Of a stretch of 40,817 nt of DNA, positions 10,417 to 20,520 are shown one piece after another. This stretch comes from Alphaproteobacteria bacterium (GTDB taxonomy: Bacteria > Pseudomonadota > Alphaproteobacteria > CACIAM-22H2), in the NCBI GenBank assembly GCA_947500965.1, contig CANMWW010000001.1, forward strand, positions 1 through 40,817. Direction: 5' to 3'. Position numbers and translations under genes: made by a program. The notes under the pieces are model-generated. The model ran no database searches and was not told the origin of the DNA. It worked only from the letters and a program-made list of their open reading frames with translations. Position 1 is the stretch's first letter. Each line of letters opens with the position of its first letter.

Positions 10417-10431
10417 ATCGCGCGACGCGCC

Positions 10432-10505
10432 GCGGGTGTAGCTCAATGGTAGAGCAGGAGCTTCCCAAGCTCACGACGAGGGTTCGATTCCCTTCACCCG
10501 CTCCA
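10432..10505 (+). tRNA. tRNA-Gly (anticodon CCC)
   Basis: The 74-nt cloverleaf has acceptor GCGGGTG/CACCCGC, D-stem GCTC/GAGC, an anticodon loop TTCCCAA with CCC at 34-36, T-arm AGGG-TTCGATT-CCCT, discriminator T and an encoded 3' CCA. It reads the GGG glycine codon. The first anticodon-stem pair is a G-A mismatch, which I also recall from this isoacceptor in other alphaproteobacteria. Confidence 0.96.
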
Positions 10506-10608
10506 GCGCGCGCGCCAGCCCCGACCCGATCGCGAAGGGCGTTCCGGGCCGCCAGCGCCCCGCATTTCCGCTCTGGAGGGGATGCGCGGGCGCGCCTATC
10601 GTAGCGCG

Positions 10609-11526
10609 ATGCTGGAGTTCCTCGCGCGGCGCCTGCTGGTGGCGCTGCTCGTCTGCGCCACCGTCCTGACCTTCGCCTTCGCGCTCACGCGGCTGGGCGG
10701 CGACCTCGCGATCTCGATCGCGGGGCCCAACGCGACCGCGGCCGACATCGAGCAGGTGCGCGTCGCCTACGGGCTCGACCGCCCCCTGCCGCTGCAGTTC
10801 CTCGAATGGGTCGGGCGCGCAGCGACCGGCGACTTCGGGCAGTCCTACTTCTTCAAGGAGAAGGTCTCGAAGCTGATCTTCGACCGCCTGCCGATCACCT
10901 TCGCGCTCGGCCTCGTCGGGCTGTCGATCGCGCTCGCCGTCGCCCTGCCGCTGGGGATCGTGTCGGCGCTGCGCGAGGGCAGCTGGACCGACAGGGCGAT
11001 CTCGATCGTGGCGCTGCTGGGCCAGGCGATGCCGTCCTTCTGGCTCGGCCTCGTGCTGATGATCACGCTCGGGCTTCATCTCGGCTGGCTGCCGATCTCC
11101 GGCACCGGCTCGTGGGAGCATTTCGTCATGCCGGGCATCGTGCTCGCCTTCTCGGCGATCCCGGCGCTGCTGCGGCTCACGCGCAGCGGCATGATCGACG
11201 CGCTCGCCTCCGACTACATCCGCACCGCGCGCGCCAAGGGCCTGTCGCGCCGCTCGATCGTGCTCAAGCACGCCGCGCGCAACGCCGCGATGCCGGTGGT
11301 GTCGATCGCGGCGGTGCAGCTCGGCTTCATGCTCGGCGGCTCGATCGTCATCGAGACCGTCTTCGCGCTGCACGGCGTCGGCTTCCTCGCCTGGGAGTCG
11401 ATCTCGAAGAACGACTTCCCGACCGTGCAGGCGGTCGTGCTGCTGCTCGCCTGCATCTACACCCTCCTCACGCTCGGCGCCGACCTGCTCAACGCCGTGC
11501 TCGACCCGCGGCTGCGCGCGTCGTGA
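10609..11526 (+). CDS. oligopeptide-type ABC transporter permease (DppB/OppB family)
   Basis: The protein (305 aa) is the first permease of a peptide-type importer, with six predicted membrane segments and a large periplasmic loop after the first. The inner-membrane coupling motif is visible in DYIRTARAKGLSRRSIVLKHAARNAAMPV (positions ~200-230). I chose ATG 10609 because DppB proteins begin M-x-x-F-x-x-R-R-L. An ATG at 10582 has a strong GGAGGGG, but only 2 nt away. A TATCGT sits 7 nt before 10609, so the mRNA may be leaderless. GTGA overlap with the C permease shows coupling. No binding protein precedes it; the SBP at 17067 (opposite strand) may be its partner. Confidence 0.9.
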   Translation: MLEFLARRLLVALLVCATVLTFAFALTRLGGDLAISIAGPNATAADIEQVRVAYGLDRPLPLQFLEWVGRAATGDFGQSYFFKEKVSKLIFDRLPITFALGLVGLSIALAVALPLGIVSALREGSWTDRAISIVALLGQAMPSFWLGLVLMITLGLHLGWLPISGTGSWEHFVMPGIVLAFSAIPALLRLTRSGMIDALASDYIRTARAKGLSRRSIVLKHAARNAAMPVVSIAAVQLGFMLGGSIVIETVFALHGVGFLAWESISKNDFPTVQAVVLLLACIYTLLTLGADLLNAVLDPRLRAS

Positions 11527-12352
11527 AGGCGCTGCGCGACATCGGCCTCGCCAGCGGCGCGGCGATCGTCGGCGCGGCGGTGCTGGTCGCGGTCTTCGCG
11601 CCGCTGCTGGTGCCGCACGACCCCTTCGCCCAGGACCTCTCGCGCCGCCTGCTGCCGCCCTTCTGGATGGAGGGCGCGCGCGAGGGCCACCTGCTCGGCA
11701 CCGACCAGCTCGGCCGCGACTACCTCTCGCGGTTGCTCTACGGGGCGCGGATCTCGATGCTGATCGGCATCGCCACCACCGTGGCGTCGGGGCTGATCGG
11801 CATCGCGCTGGGCGTCGCGGGCGGCTTCTTCGGCGGGCGCATCGACGACGCCGTGCTCTTCGCGATCACCGCGCGGCTGTCGATCCCGCTGATCCTCGTC
11901 GCGCTCGCCGTCGTCTCGGTGGTCGGCAGCTCGCTCACGGTCGTGGTCATGACGCTGGGCCTCCTGCTCTGGGACCGCTTCGCGGTCGTCGCGCGGGTCT
12001 CGACGATGCAGGTGCGCAACCTCGACTTCGTCGCCGCGGCCTGGGCCGCAGGCTGCTCGCGCAGCCGCATCGTGCTGCGCGAGATCCTGCCGAACATCCT
12101 GAGCCCGCTGGCGGTCGTCGCCACGCTCGAGGTCGCGCTCGCGATCCTGCTCGAGGCGGCGCTCTCCTTCCTCGGCCTCGGCGTGCCGCCGCCCCTGCCC
12201 TCCTGGGGCCTGATGATCGCCGAGGGCAAGGACTACATGTTCTTCAGCCCCTGGGTGATCATGATCCCGGGCGTCGCCCTGTTCGTGCTGGTCTTCGGCA
12301 TCAACCTGCTCGGCGACGGGCTGCGCAACCTCCTGCGCACGGGGCGCGTCGC

Positions 12353-12356
<4 letters not shown>
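11523..12356 (+). CDS. oligopeptide-type ABC transporter permease (DppC/OppC family)
   Basis: This second permease (277 aa) pairs with the preceding DppB-like protein. It shows the family's LGTDQLGRDYLSRLLYGAR motif after the first membrane helix, the coupling helix around AAWAAGCSRSRIVLREILPNIL, and EAALSFLGLGVPPPLPSWG towards the C-terminus. The start is a GTG inside a GTGA overlap with the upstream stop, and the stop itself forms another GTGA with the ATPase gene. It is slightly shorter than typical DppC (~290-300 aa) because the cytoplasmic N-terminus is almost missing. Confidence 0.91.
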
Positions 12357-13332
<976 letters not shown>

Positions 13333-13336
<4 letters not shown>

Positions 13337-14286
13337 GCGCCGCGCCGATCATCGACGTACGCGGCGTCCGGCGCAGCTTCCGCGTGCGCCAGGGCCTGTT
13401 CGCGGCGCCGCGCCACGTCGCGGCGATCGACGGCGTCAGCTTCTCCGTCGGCGCGGGCGAGGTGCTGGGCATCGTCGGCGAGTCGGGCTGCGGCAAGTCG
13501 ACGCTCGCGCGCGTCATCCTCGGCCTGCTGCCGCCGAGCGCGGGCGAGGTGCTGGTCGACGGCCAGCGCGTCGCGGACATGGACCGCCGCGCCCGCGCGC
13601 GGCTGATCCAGCCCGTCTTCCAGGATCCCTTCTCGTCGCTCAACCCGCGCCGGCGCGTGCGCGACGTCGTCTCCATGCCGCTCGACGCGCAGGGCGACGT
13701 GCCCGCCGCCGAGGCGCGGCGGCGCGTCGACGAGATGCTGGCGCGCGTCGGCCTCGATCCCTCGATGGGCGAGCGCTACCCGGCCGAGCTCTCCGGCGGG
13801 CAGCGCCAGCGCGTCGCCATCGCGCGCGCGCTGGTGCTCCGGCCGCGCATCGTCGTGTGCGACGAGCCGACCAGCGCCCTCGACGTGTCGGTGCAGGCGC
13901 AGATCCTCAACCTCCTCGCCGAGCTGCGCGACGCGCTGGGCCTCACCTACCTGTTCATCAGCCACAACCTCGCGGTGGTCGAGCACGTCGCGACCGAGGT
14001 GGCGGTGATGTATCTCGGGCGCATCGTCGAGCGGCGCGAGACCTCGGCGCTGTTCGGCGCGCCCGCGCATCCCTACACGAAGGCGCTGCTCGCCTCGGTG
14101 CTGACCCCCGAGCCCGGGCTCGGCATCCCCGACACCGGCCTGGGCGACGCGATGCCCGACCCCTCGAACGTCCCGCCGGGGTGCAGCTTCCATCCGCGCT
14201 GCCCCGTCGCGACCGCGCGCTGCCGGGTCGATATCCCCGCCACCGCGCGCGTCGCGGGCGGGCAGTCCGACTGCCACCTCCTCTGA
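13333..14286 (+). CDS. oligopeptide-type ABC transporter ATP-binding protein (DppF/OppF family)
   Basis: The 317-residue partner ATPase carries Walker A GESGCGKS (49-56), [14 protein letters not shown] at the Q-loop, [15 protein letters not shown] and IVVCDEPTSALD, then the C-terminal CSFHPRCPVATARC segment typical of OppF/DppF. The N-terminal R-x-x-F-R-V-x-x-G-L-F region is also characteristic. It is the fourth gene of the coupled B-C-D-F set and is followed after only 22 bp by an MlrC-family gene, so the peptidase is probably made from the same transcript. Confidence 0.93.
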
Positions 14287-14308
14287 ACCTCCAAACGGGA
14301 CAACGGCC

Positions 14309-15796
14309 ATGGCGCGCATCCTCGTCGTCGAATGCATGCAGGAGATCTCCTCCTTCAACCCGGTCGAGAGCAGCTACGAGCAGTTCGTGGTCCAGCGCGG
14401 CCAGGAGGTCTTCGACCTCCAGCGCGGCAGGAACACATCGATCGGCGGCGCGCTCGAGGTGCTCGAGGCGACGCCGGGCATCGAGCTCGTGCCGGCCTAC
14501 AGCGCGCGGCCCTTCAGCGCCGGGATCCTGTCGCGGGACGGCTTCGCCAGGCTCTCGACCGAGCTCCTCGACCATGTCCGCGCGCGCGCGGCCGGCATCG
14601 ACGCGGTCTATTTCTCGATGCACGGCGCCATGGGCGCGGTGGGCGAGCTCGACCCCGAGGGCTACCTGCTCGAGCAGGTGCGCGCGATCCTCGGGCAGGA
14701 GGTCCCGGTCGTGATCTCGCTCGACCTGCACGGCATCCTCACGCAGCGCATGCTGCGCCAGGTCGACGGCGTCACGATCTACCACACCTACCCGCATGTC
14801 GACTTCGCGGACACCGGCGCGCGCGCCGCGCGGCTGCTGCTGCGCATCCTCGGCGGGGCGCGCACGACGATCGCGCGCGTGGTGGTCCCGGCGCTGGTGC
14901 GCGGCGACGAGCTGATCACGGAGACCGGGGTCTATGGCCAGGTCATCCGCCAGGCGCAGAAGCTGGAGCGCGACGGCACCGCGCTCGCCGCCGGCTTCAT
15001 GATCGGCAATCCCTTCACCGACGTGCCCGAGCTCTGCAGCCAGGCGATCGTCGTGGCCGAGGGCGACGCCGCGACCGCGCAGCGCGAGGCGATCCGCCTG
15101 GCGGAAAGCTTCTGGCCGGACCGCGCGCTGATGCAGGGAAGGCTGGTCGCGCTCGACGACGCGATCGCGCGCGCGATGACGCTCGAGGGCACGGCGATCT
15201 TCACCGACGCGGCCGATGCCACGAGCTCGGGCGCCAGCGGGGATTCCAACGCGATCCTGCGCGGGCTGCTGGATGCCGGCTATGCCGGCCGCGTGCTCGC
15301 GCCGATCGTCGATCCCGCCGCGGTCGAGGCCGCGAAGCGCGCCGGGCTGGGCGGCAGGTTCCGCGCACGCCTGGGCGGCGCCTTCGACACGCGCTTCGTG
15401 CCGCTCGAGCTCGACGTCGAGGTCGACCTGCTGTCGCGCGGCCAGGCCGCGCACGAGACCAGCGGCATGCTCAACGACGCCGGCGACATGGCGGTGCTGC
15501 TGCACGCCAACTACACGATCGTCGCGATGAGCAAGCCCGCGAACCTCTTCGACCGCTCGGTCTTCTACGCCGCCGGGCGCGATCCCAGGCGCTTCGACCT
15601 CGTGGTCGTGAAGTCCCCGCATTGCGAGAAGCACATGTTCGTCGACTGGGCCGCGCGCAACTTCAACGTCGACGCGCCGGGCGCCACCTCGGCCAACCTG
15701 CCCAGCCTCGGCCACGGGATCTGCGCGCGGCCCGTCTACCCGCTCGAGCCCGACACGCGCATCGTCCCGCGCGCGGAGACCTACGCGCGCCGCTGA
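14309..15796 (+). CDS. MlrC-family (M81) metallopeptidase, paralogue 1
   Basis: This 495-residue cytoplasmic protein belongs to the MlrC (microcystinase C) family, named after the zinc enzyme that finishes degradation of linearised microcystin and its Adda-containing fragments in sphingomonads. Candidate metal ligands are in SMHGAMG (103-109), SLDLHG (137-142) and YHTYPHVD (158-165). Other family blocks are NPFTDVPELCS and SGASGDSNAILRGLL. Most members occur in bacteria that never meet microcystin, so the real substrate is unknown. Linkage to a peptide-type importer suggests an imported peptide, amide or amino-acid derivative. It converges on a flavoprotein gene with a 7-bp gap. Confidence 0.88.
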   Translation: MARILVVECMQEISSFNPVESSYEQFVVQRGQEVFDLQRGRNTSIGGALEVLEATPGIELVPAYSARPFSAGILSRDGFARLSTELLDHVRARAAGIDAVYFSMHGAMGAVGELDPEGYLLEQVRAILGQEVPVVISLDLHGILTQRMLRQVDGVTIYHTYPHVDFADTGARAARLLLRILGGARTTIARVVVPALVRGDELITETGVYGQVIRQAQKLERDGTALAAGFMIGNPFTDVPELCSQAIVVAEGDAATAQREAIRLAESFWPDRALMQGRLVALDDAIARAMTLEGTAIFTDAADATSSGASGDSNAILRGLLDAGYAGRVLAPIVDPAAVEAAKRAGLGGRFRARLGGAFDTRFVPLELDVEVDLLSRGQAAHETSGMLNDAGDMAVLLHANYTIVAMSKPANLFDRSVFYAAGRDPRRFDLVVVKSPHCEKHMFVDWAARNFNVDAPGATSANLPSLGHGICARPVYPLEPDTRIVPRAETYARR

Positions 15797-15803
15797 GCCC
15801 GGC

Positions 15804-16988
15804 TCACAGGGCCTGGCCGGCGCACCAGCCGCTCGACCAGGCCCACTGGAAATTGTAGCCGCCCAGCCAGCCGGTGACGTCCACGGCCTCGCCGATCGCG
15901 TAGAGGCCCGGGACCTCGCGCGCCTCCATCGTCTTCGAGGACAGGCCGCGCGTGTCGATGCCGCCCAGCGTCACCTCGGCCTTGGCGTAGCCCTCGGAGC
16001 CGGTCGGCACGACGCGCCACGCGTCGAGCGCCTCGCCCAGCATGTCGAGGTCGCGGTCGGCGAGTTCCGCGACGGGCCGGTCGCGCAGCGCCTCCGGCGC
16101 CAGCGCCTGGGCGAGGCGTTGCGGCAGCAGCTCGCCGAGGATCGTCTTGAGCGCCGCGCGCGGGCGCTCGCGCTTGCGCGCGCGCAGCGCCGCGGCCGCG
16201 TCGAGGCCGGGCAGCAGGTCGATCGCGAGCGCGTCGCCCTCGCGCCAGCAGGACGAGACCTGGAGGATCGCGGGGCCGGACAGGCCGCGATGGGTGAAGA
16301 GCAGGTTCTCGCGGAAGACGACGCCGTTGCACGACGCCTCCACCTCGGCGGAGAGGCCGCTCAGCGCGCGCATGAAGCCGAGGTCGGCATCGGAGAAGAC
16401 GAGCGGCACCAGCGCCGGGCGCAGCGGCGTGACGGCGAGGCCGAGGCTCCGCGCGACGTCGTGCGCGAACCCCGTGGCGCCCATCTTCGGGATCGACAGG
16501 CCGCCCGTCGCCAGCACGAGCGATGGCGCGGACACCTCGCCGCCCTCGAGGGACAGGACGAAGCCGGCGTCGCGCGCGACCCCGGCGACGCGCTGGCCCA
16601 GGCGCAGCTCGACGCCCGCGTCGGCGCATTCGCGCGCCAGCATCTCGACGACCTGCCGCGCCGATCCGTCGCAGAAGAGCTGGCCCAGCGTCTTCTCGTG
16701 CCAGGCGATGCCATGGCGATCGACCAGCGCGACGAAGTCGGCCTGCGTGTAGCGCGCCAGCGCGGAGCGGCAGAAATGCGGGTTGGCCGAGAAGAAGCGC
16801 TCGGGCCTGGCGTCGAGGTTGGTGAAGTTGCAGCGCCCGCCGCCGGAGATCAGGATCTTCCGTCCCGGCTCGGGGGCATGGTCGAGCAGCAGCACGCGCC
16901 GGCCGCGCTGGCCCGCGGCCATGGCGCACATCATCCCGGCCGCGCCGGCGCCGATGATCACCGCGTCGAACTGCTCGCGCCGCCTCAT
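15804..16988 (-). CDS. BaiN/HI0933-like FAD-dependent oxidoreductase
   Basis: This 394-residue flavoprotein has an N-terminal dinucleotide-binding GAGAAG (13-18). The family's GRKILISGGGRCNFTN block follows, along with LATGGLSIPKMGATG in the middle and a C-terminal GLYAIGEAVDVTGWLGGYNFQWAWSSG FAD-binding end. The family is widespread; a few members reduce unsaturated bile-acid intermediates, but most have no known substrate. ATG 16988 is used; a GTG at 16994 adds two residues. The SBP gene lies upstream on the same strand, separated by a strong hairpin, so the two are probably not co-transcribed at full level. A role in the MlrC locus is only suggested by position. Confidence 0.88.
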   Translation of the reverse strand: MRRREQFDAVIIGAGAAGMMCAMAAGQRGRRVLLLDHAPEPGRKILISGGGRCNFTNLDARPERFFSANPHFCRSALARYTQADFVALVDRHGIAWHEKTLGQLFCDGSARQVVEMLARECADAGVELRLGQRVAGVARDAGFVLSLEGGEVSAPSLVLATGGLSIPKMGATGFAHDVARSLGLAVTPLRPALVPLVFSDADLGFMRALSGLSAEVEASCNGVVFRENLLFTHRGLSGPAILQVSSCWREGDALAIDLLPGLDAAAALRARKRERPRAALKTILGELLPQRLAQALAPEALRDRPVAELADRDLDMLGEALDAWRVVPTGSEGYAKAEVTLGGIDTRGLSSKTMEAREVPGLYAIGEAVDVTGWLGGYNFQWAWSSGWCAGQAL

Positions 16989-17010
16989 GGCCACCCGCCG
17001 GAAAGGAAGA

Positions 17011-17045
17011 CGCCGCGGACCCCGTCCCGGACGGGATCCGCGGCG
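17011..17045 (-). terminator. terminator after the solute-binding protein gene
   Basis: A 17-bp GC-rich stem with one mismatch and a very small loop spans 17011-17045, just after the SBP stop. On the minus strand it is followed by the pyrimidine run TCTTCCTTTCC, consistent with intrinsic termination or with attenuation before the flavoprotein. Confidence 0.6.
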
Positions 17046-17066
17046 CCGGGAACGACCTGCCTCAGC

Positions 17067-18584
17067 TCACTTCCACTTGCTGAGCCAGAAGCGCGGCAGC
17101 TCGTCGGGATAGGTCTTGAGCTCGAGGTTGCGCGACAGGCCGTAGGTCGTCACGTAGGTGTGCAGCGGCACCCAGTAGGCCTGCTCGGTGGCGCGCTTGA
17201 TGACGGCGCTGTAGGCCGTCTTGCGCGCCGCCGCGTCCATCGTGCTGCCCGCCTGCTCGAGCAGCCTGACGAGCTCGGGATCGCGCGAGTAGTCGTCGGC
17301 GCCGCCGCCGAAATAGACCGGCAGGATCGCCGAGACGTCGTTGATCGAGAACGAGCCCCAGCTGCCGAGGTTGGACGGGCTCTCGCCGCGCTGGTTGCGC
17401 TGCACGACCGCCTGCACCTGCAGCTGGCTCAGCTTGGCGCGGATGCCGACCGCGCCGAGGAAGCCCTGCACCGCGGCGCCCCATTGCGGCAGCACGTAGC
17501 TGACGATCTCCGTGTCGAAGCCGTTGGGATAGCCGGCCTCGGCGAGCAGCGCCTTCGCCTTCGCCGGGTCGAAGCCGTACTTCACCGCGGCGTCGCCGTC
17601 GCAGCCGAACTGCGTCGGGAAGCACGGCGCGGGCGGCACGCGCGAGCCGCCCTGGACGAGCTGCTTCGCGATCTGCTCGCGGTCGATGGCGTGGAACACC
17701 GCCTGGCGGACCTTGAGGTTCCTGAACGGGCTGCTGTCGCCGGTGCGGCCCGCGGCGTCGATGCCGAGATAGCCCACGCGCATCGATTCCTGGCGCAGTG
17801 CCTGGAGGGCCGGCATGCGCCCCACGGCCTCGAACTGGTCGGGGTTGAAGTTCCAGATGAAGTCCGTGCGACCGGCGAGCAGCTCGGTCATCTCGGTCGC
17901 CGCGTCGGGCACGAAGCGGATCTGCATCCTGCCGATCGCCGGCCTGCCACGCGGGCTGTCGGCGTAGTAGTCGGCGAAGCGCTCGAGCTCGAGGACGCTC
18001 GCCTCGACCTTGGTGAAGCGATACGGGCCCGCGCCGACCGGGGCCTTGGAATACCCCTCGGCGCCGACGCGCTCGCGATAGGCCTTCGGCCAGATCGGCA
18101 CGACGAAGGAGAAGTACTCGAAGGCCGCGGGCTGCGGCCGCTTCAGGTGCACGCGCACCTTGAAGTCGTCGATCTTCTCGGCGCGCTCGATCCAGTTGAC
18201 GTTGCTGGGCACCGACACCTTCGAATCGGGCGCGCTCACGGTGTTGAGCGTGTAGACCACGTCGTCGGCGCTGAACGGGTCGCCGTTGTGGAACTTGACG
18301 CCCCTGCGCAGCTCGAACTCGATGGTCCTGTCGTCGACGAGCTTCCACGACGTCGCCAGCAGCGGCTTCGGCTGGAACGTGTCGGGGTCGCGGTAGACGA
18401 GCCCGTCCCAGGCCTGGTGCGAGATGACCACGCCGGTGCGCAGTTGGTTGAAGTACGGGTCGACGTTGGTGACCGTGTCGCGGAACACCACGCGCAGCGT
18501 GTCGGCGGATTTCTGGGCGGCGGCAGGCTGGACGAGCAGGGCCGCGCCGAGGGCGCAGGCCATCAGGGCCGTTCTGAACTTCAT
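17067..18584 (-). CDS. family 5 extracellular solute-binding protein (peptide-type)
   Basis: This 505-residue periplasmic binding protein (DppA/OppA class) starts with a Sec signal (MKFRTALMACALGAALLVQPAAA, cut before Gln24). Typical blocks are PLLATSWKLVDDRTIEFELRRGVKFHNGDPFSADDVVYT (near residues 75-112) and the later lobe with VRQAVFHAIDREQIAKQL. The start has GGAG upstream and a candidate promoter at 18618-18623. It lies in the opposite direction to the dppBCDF-like genes 2.8 kb away, which lack a binding protein of their own, so it is the most likely partner. The ligand could be a peptide, nickel complex, glutathione or other; sequence does not decide. Confidence 0.92.
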   Translation of the reverse strand: MKFRTALMACALGAALLVQPAAAQKSADTLRVVFRDTVTNVDPYFNQLRTGVVISHQAWDGLVYRDPDTFQPKPLLATSWKLVDDRTIEFELRRGVKFHNGDPFSADDVVYTLNTVSAPDSKVSVPSNVNWIERAEKIDDFKVRVHLKRPQPAAFEYFSFVVPIWPKAYRERVGAEGYSKAPVGAGPYRFTKVEASVLELERFADYYADSPRGRPAIGRMQIRFVPDAATEMTELLAGRTDFIWNFNPDQFEAVGRMPALQALRQESMRVGYLGIDAAGRTGDSSPFRNLKVRQAVFHAIDREQIAKQLVQGGSRVPPAPCFPTQFGCDGDAAVKYGFDPAKAKALLAEAGYPNGFDTEIVSYVLPQWGAAVQGFLGAVGIRAKLSQLQVQAVVQRNQRGESPSNLGSWGSFSINDVSAILPVYFGGGADDYSRDPELVRLLEQAGSTMDAAARKTAYSAVIKRATEQAYWVPLHTYVTTYGLSRNLELKTYPDELPRFWLSKWK

Positions 18585-18617
18585 CGCTTCGTCTCCGTTC
18601 TGCGGGATTGCCCCGCG

Positions 18618-18623
18618 ATCCTA
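18618..18623 (-). promoter_or_regulatory. candidate -10 element of the solute-binding protein gene
   Basis: TAGGAT on the minus strand, 33 nt before the ATG, in the 119-bp divergent gap with the second MlrC gene. A clear -35 was not found. It fits the recurring TAGnnT pattern of this window. Confidence 0.35.
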
Positions 18624-18658
18624 GACCCTGCGCAGGCACGCGAACAGGCCGGGCATGC

Positions 18659-18664
18659 TAGGCT
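18659..18664 (+). promoter_or_regulatory. candidate extended -10 of the second MlrC gene
   Basis: TGCTAGGCT contains the hexamer TAGGCT at 18659-18664. Initiation 7 nt later would fall at the ATG at 18671, or leave a ~33-nt leader before the preferred ATG at 18704. Confidence 0.35.
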
Positions 18665-18703
18665 GCGTCCATGTCCGTGATGCCTGCCGCGAAGGAAAGC
18701 CGC

Positions 18704-20233
18704 ATGACCAGCACACGATCCGCGCCGCGCATCGCCATCGGCGGCTTCATGCTCGAATCCAATTCCCACGCCCCGGTCGCGACGCGCGCCGAGTTCGAGG
18801 CCAACGTGCTTCTGGCGGGCGACGCGCTCGCCGCCGACCTCGACGCCCCGGCGCCGCGCAGCCCTGGCACGATCACCGGCTTCGTGCGCGCCATGGACGC
18901 GAGCGGCGCGTGGACCAGGCTCCCGACGATCCTCGCCGCCGTCGGGGCGAGCGGCTCCTGCGAGCAGGTGTTCCTCGACTGGTTCGTCGAGGACCTGCTC
19001 GCGCGGCTGCGCGCCGCCATGCCGCTCGACGGCGTCTTCCTCACGCTGCACGGAGCGGCCGACGCCACGGGCGACGTCGATCCGGACGGCACGATCCTGG
19101 CGCGGGTGCGCGCGCTCGTGGGGCCGGGCGTGCCGGTCCTCGCCACGCTCGACCTCCACGCCAATCTCGGCGAGGAGATGGTGCGCAACGCGGACGTGCT
19201 CGTCGCCTACCGGACCAACCCGCATGTCGACATGCGCGCGCGCGGCGAGGATTGCGCGCGCCACCTGCGTGCGATGCTCGGCGGGCTCAGGGTCCATTCG
19301 GCGCTGGTGAAGCTGCCGCTCGCCCCGCCCTCGGTGACGCAGGGCACGACGCCCGGCTCGCCCTATGGCGACATCATCGCCTTCGGCCAGGCGCGCGTGC
19401 GCGACGGCGTCGTCGACGTCTCGGTCTGCTCCGGCTTCACCAGCGGCGACACGCCCAAGAACGGCATGTCGGTGATCGTCGCGGCGGACGACCCGGCGAA
19501 GGCACGCGTCGTCGCGCGCGAGGTGGCCGTGCATGCCTGGGCGCAGCGCGCGCGCTTCGTCCCGCGGCTCATCTCGCTCGAGGACGCGGCTTCCCGCGCG
19601 CGCGAAGCGGGCGACGACCCGGCGGCGCCCGCCCTGCTCTTCGCCGACGTCGCCGACAACCCGGGCGGCGGCGGGCGCGGCAACACGACCTGGATCCTCG
19701 AGGCCTTCCATCGCGCCGGCGTGCGCGGCTGCGCGCTCGGGCCCTTCTACGATCCGCCGCTCGCGGCGGAGGCGCATCGGCTCGGCGTCGGCGCGGAGTT
19801 CGTCGCACGCTTCAACCGCGACGAGACGCAGGAATTCTCGCGCCCCTTCTCCGCGCCCGGCCGCGTCGTCGCGCTCTGCGACGGCAGCGTCGTCGGGCGG
19901 CGGGGGATCGGCGCTGGCCGCATGCTGCGCCTTGGGCCCGCGGCGCTCGTCGAGGTCGGCGGCACCCGCGTCGTGGTCGGCACGATCCGCCAGCAGGCCT
20001 CGGATCCCGGCTATTTCGAGATGCTGGGCGTGAGGCTGGGCGCCCTGCGCTCGCTCGTCGTCAAGTCGCGCGGGCATTTCCGCGCCGCCTTCGACGAGGA
20101 CTTCCCCGACGACCGCATCCTCGAGGTCGACGTGCCCGGCCTGACGACGCCGGTGCTCGCGCGCGTGCCCTGGCGCCGGATCCCGCGCCCCATCTACCCG
20201 CTCGACCCCGACACGACCTGGTCGCCGGGCTGA
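18704..20233 (+). CDS. MlrC-family (M81) metallopeptidase, paralogue 2
   Basis: This second, diverged MlrC protein has 509 aa. It shares the metal-site order of the first: LTLHGA (113-118), TLDLHAN (148-154) and YRTNPHVD (169-176). It also has a DNPGGGGRGNTTWILEAF block where paralogue 1 has SGASGDSNAILRGLL. The DNPGGG wording is common in the main MlrC group; paralogue 1 is the more unusual of the two. ATG 18704 has GGAA seven bases upstream. An ATG at 18671 adds 11 residues and would suit a leaderless mRNA. It is divergent from the SBP gene, so one control region may serve both. Two different MlrC proteins suggest two substrates or successive cleavage steps. Confidence 0.88.
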   Translation: MTSTRSAPRIAIGGFMLESNSHAPVATRAEFEANVLLAGDALAADLDAPAPRSPGTITGFVRAMDASGAWTRLPTILAAVGASGSCEQVFLDWFVEDLLARLRAAMPLDGVFLTLHGAADATGDVDPDGTILARVRALVGPGVPVLATLDLHANLGEEMVRNADVLVAYRTNPHVDMRARGEDCARHLRAMLGGLRVHSALVKLPLAPPSVTQGTTPGSPYGDIIAFGQARVRDGVVDVSVCSGFTSGDTPKNGMSVIVAADDPAKARVVAREVAVHAWAQRARFVPRLISLEDAASRAREAGDDPAAPALLFADVADNPGGGGRGNTTWILEAFHRAGVRGCALGPFYDPPLAAEAHRLGVGAEFVARFNRDETQEFSRPFSAPGRVVALCDGSVVGRRGIGAGRMLRLGPAALVEVGGTRVVVGTIRQQASDPGYFEMLGVRLGALRSLVVKSRGHFRAAFDEDFPDDRILEVDVPGLTTPVLARVPWRRIPRPIYPLDPDTTWSPG

Positions 20234-20269
20234 GCCGCACCCACGCGCGGGCGTCGGACGACGCCAGTT

Positions 20270-20349
20270 CCCCTCCCGTCCGCGCAACGCGCGGATGGGA
20301 GGGGTGGCGCCGCGCGAATGCGCGGCGACGGGGAGGGCACCCGATCCGG
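20270..20349 (+). repeat. palindromic intergenic repeat, copy A
   Basis: This ~80-bp element is made of a 16-bp hairpin (CCCCTCCC...GGGAGGGG arms, one G-T pair) followed by a 7-bp hairpin (GCCGCGC/GCGCGGC) and a GGGGAGGGCA tail. It matches copy B in all but about six positions at an offset of 251 bp. It has the look of a REP-like element rather than a terminator, since it is not adjacent to a U-run. Confidence 0.85.
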
Positions 20350-20393
20350 CTGCCCCAAGGCGCGCATCGACGGATCGTGACGACAAGGTCGCT

Positions 20394-20463
20394 TGCCCCC
20401 TCCGTCGCGCGCCTGGCGGCGCGCGCCACCTCCCCCAGCCGCGCGATGCGCGGCCGGGGGAGG
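20394..20463 (-). repeat. palindromic intergenic repeat, copy C (inverted, diverged)
   Basis: Read on the minus strand this has the same order as A and B: a long hairpin (CCTCCCCC...GGGGGAGG arms, 16 bp with one mismatch), a short GC hairpin, then a GGAGGG-type tail. It is more diverged and in the opposite orientation. Confidence 0.7.
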
Positions 20464-20520
20464 AGCCTGTCATTCACCGGCTCTGCCCCGCGCTTGCCTT
20501 TCCAGGCCAGCTCCCCGGCT

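Noticed and set aside
10432..10505. tRNA-Gly as an attachment site of a genomic island covering the phn genes
   Set aside because: No integrase and no repeat of the tRNA 3' end was seen at a distance. The slightly different feel of the phn region is not enough.
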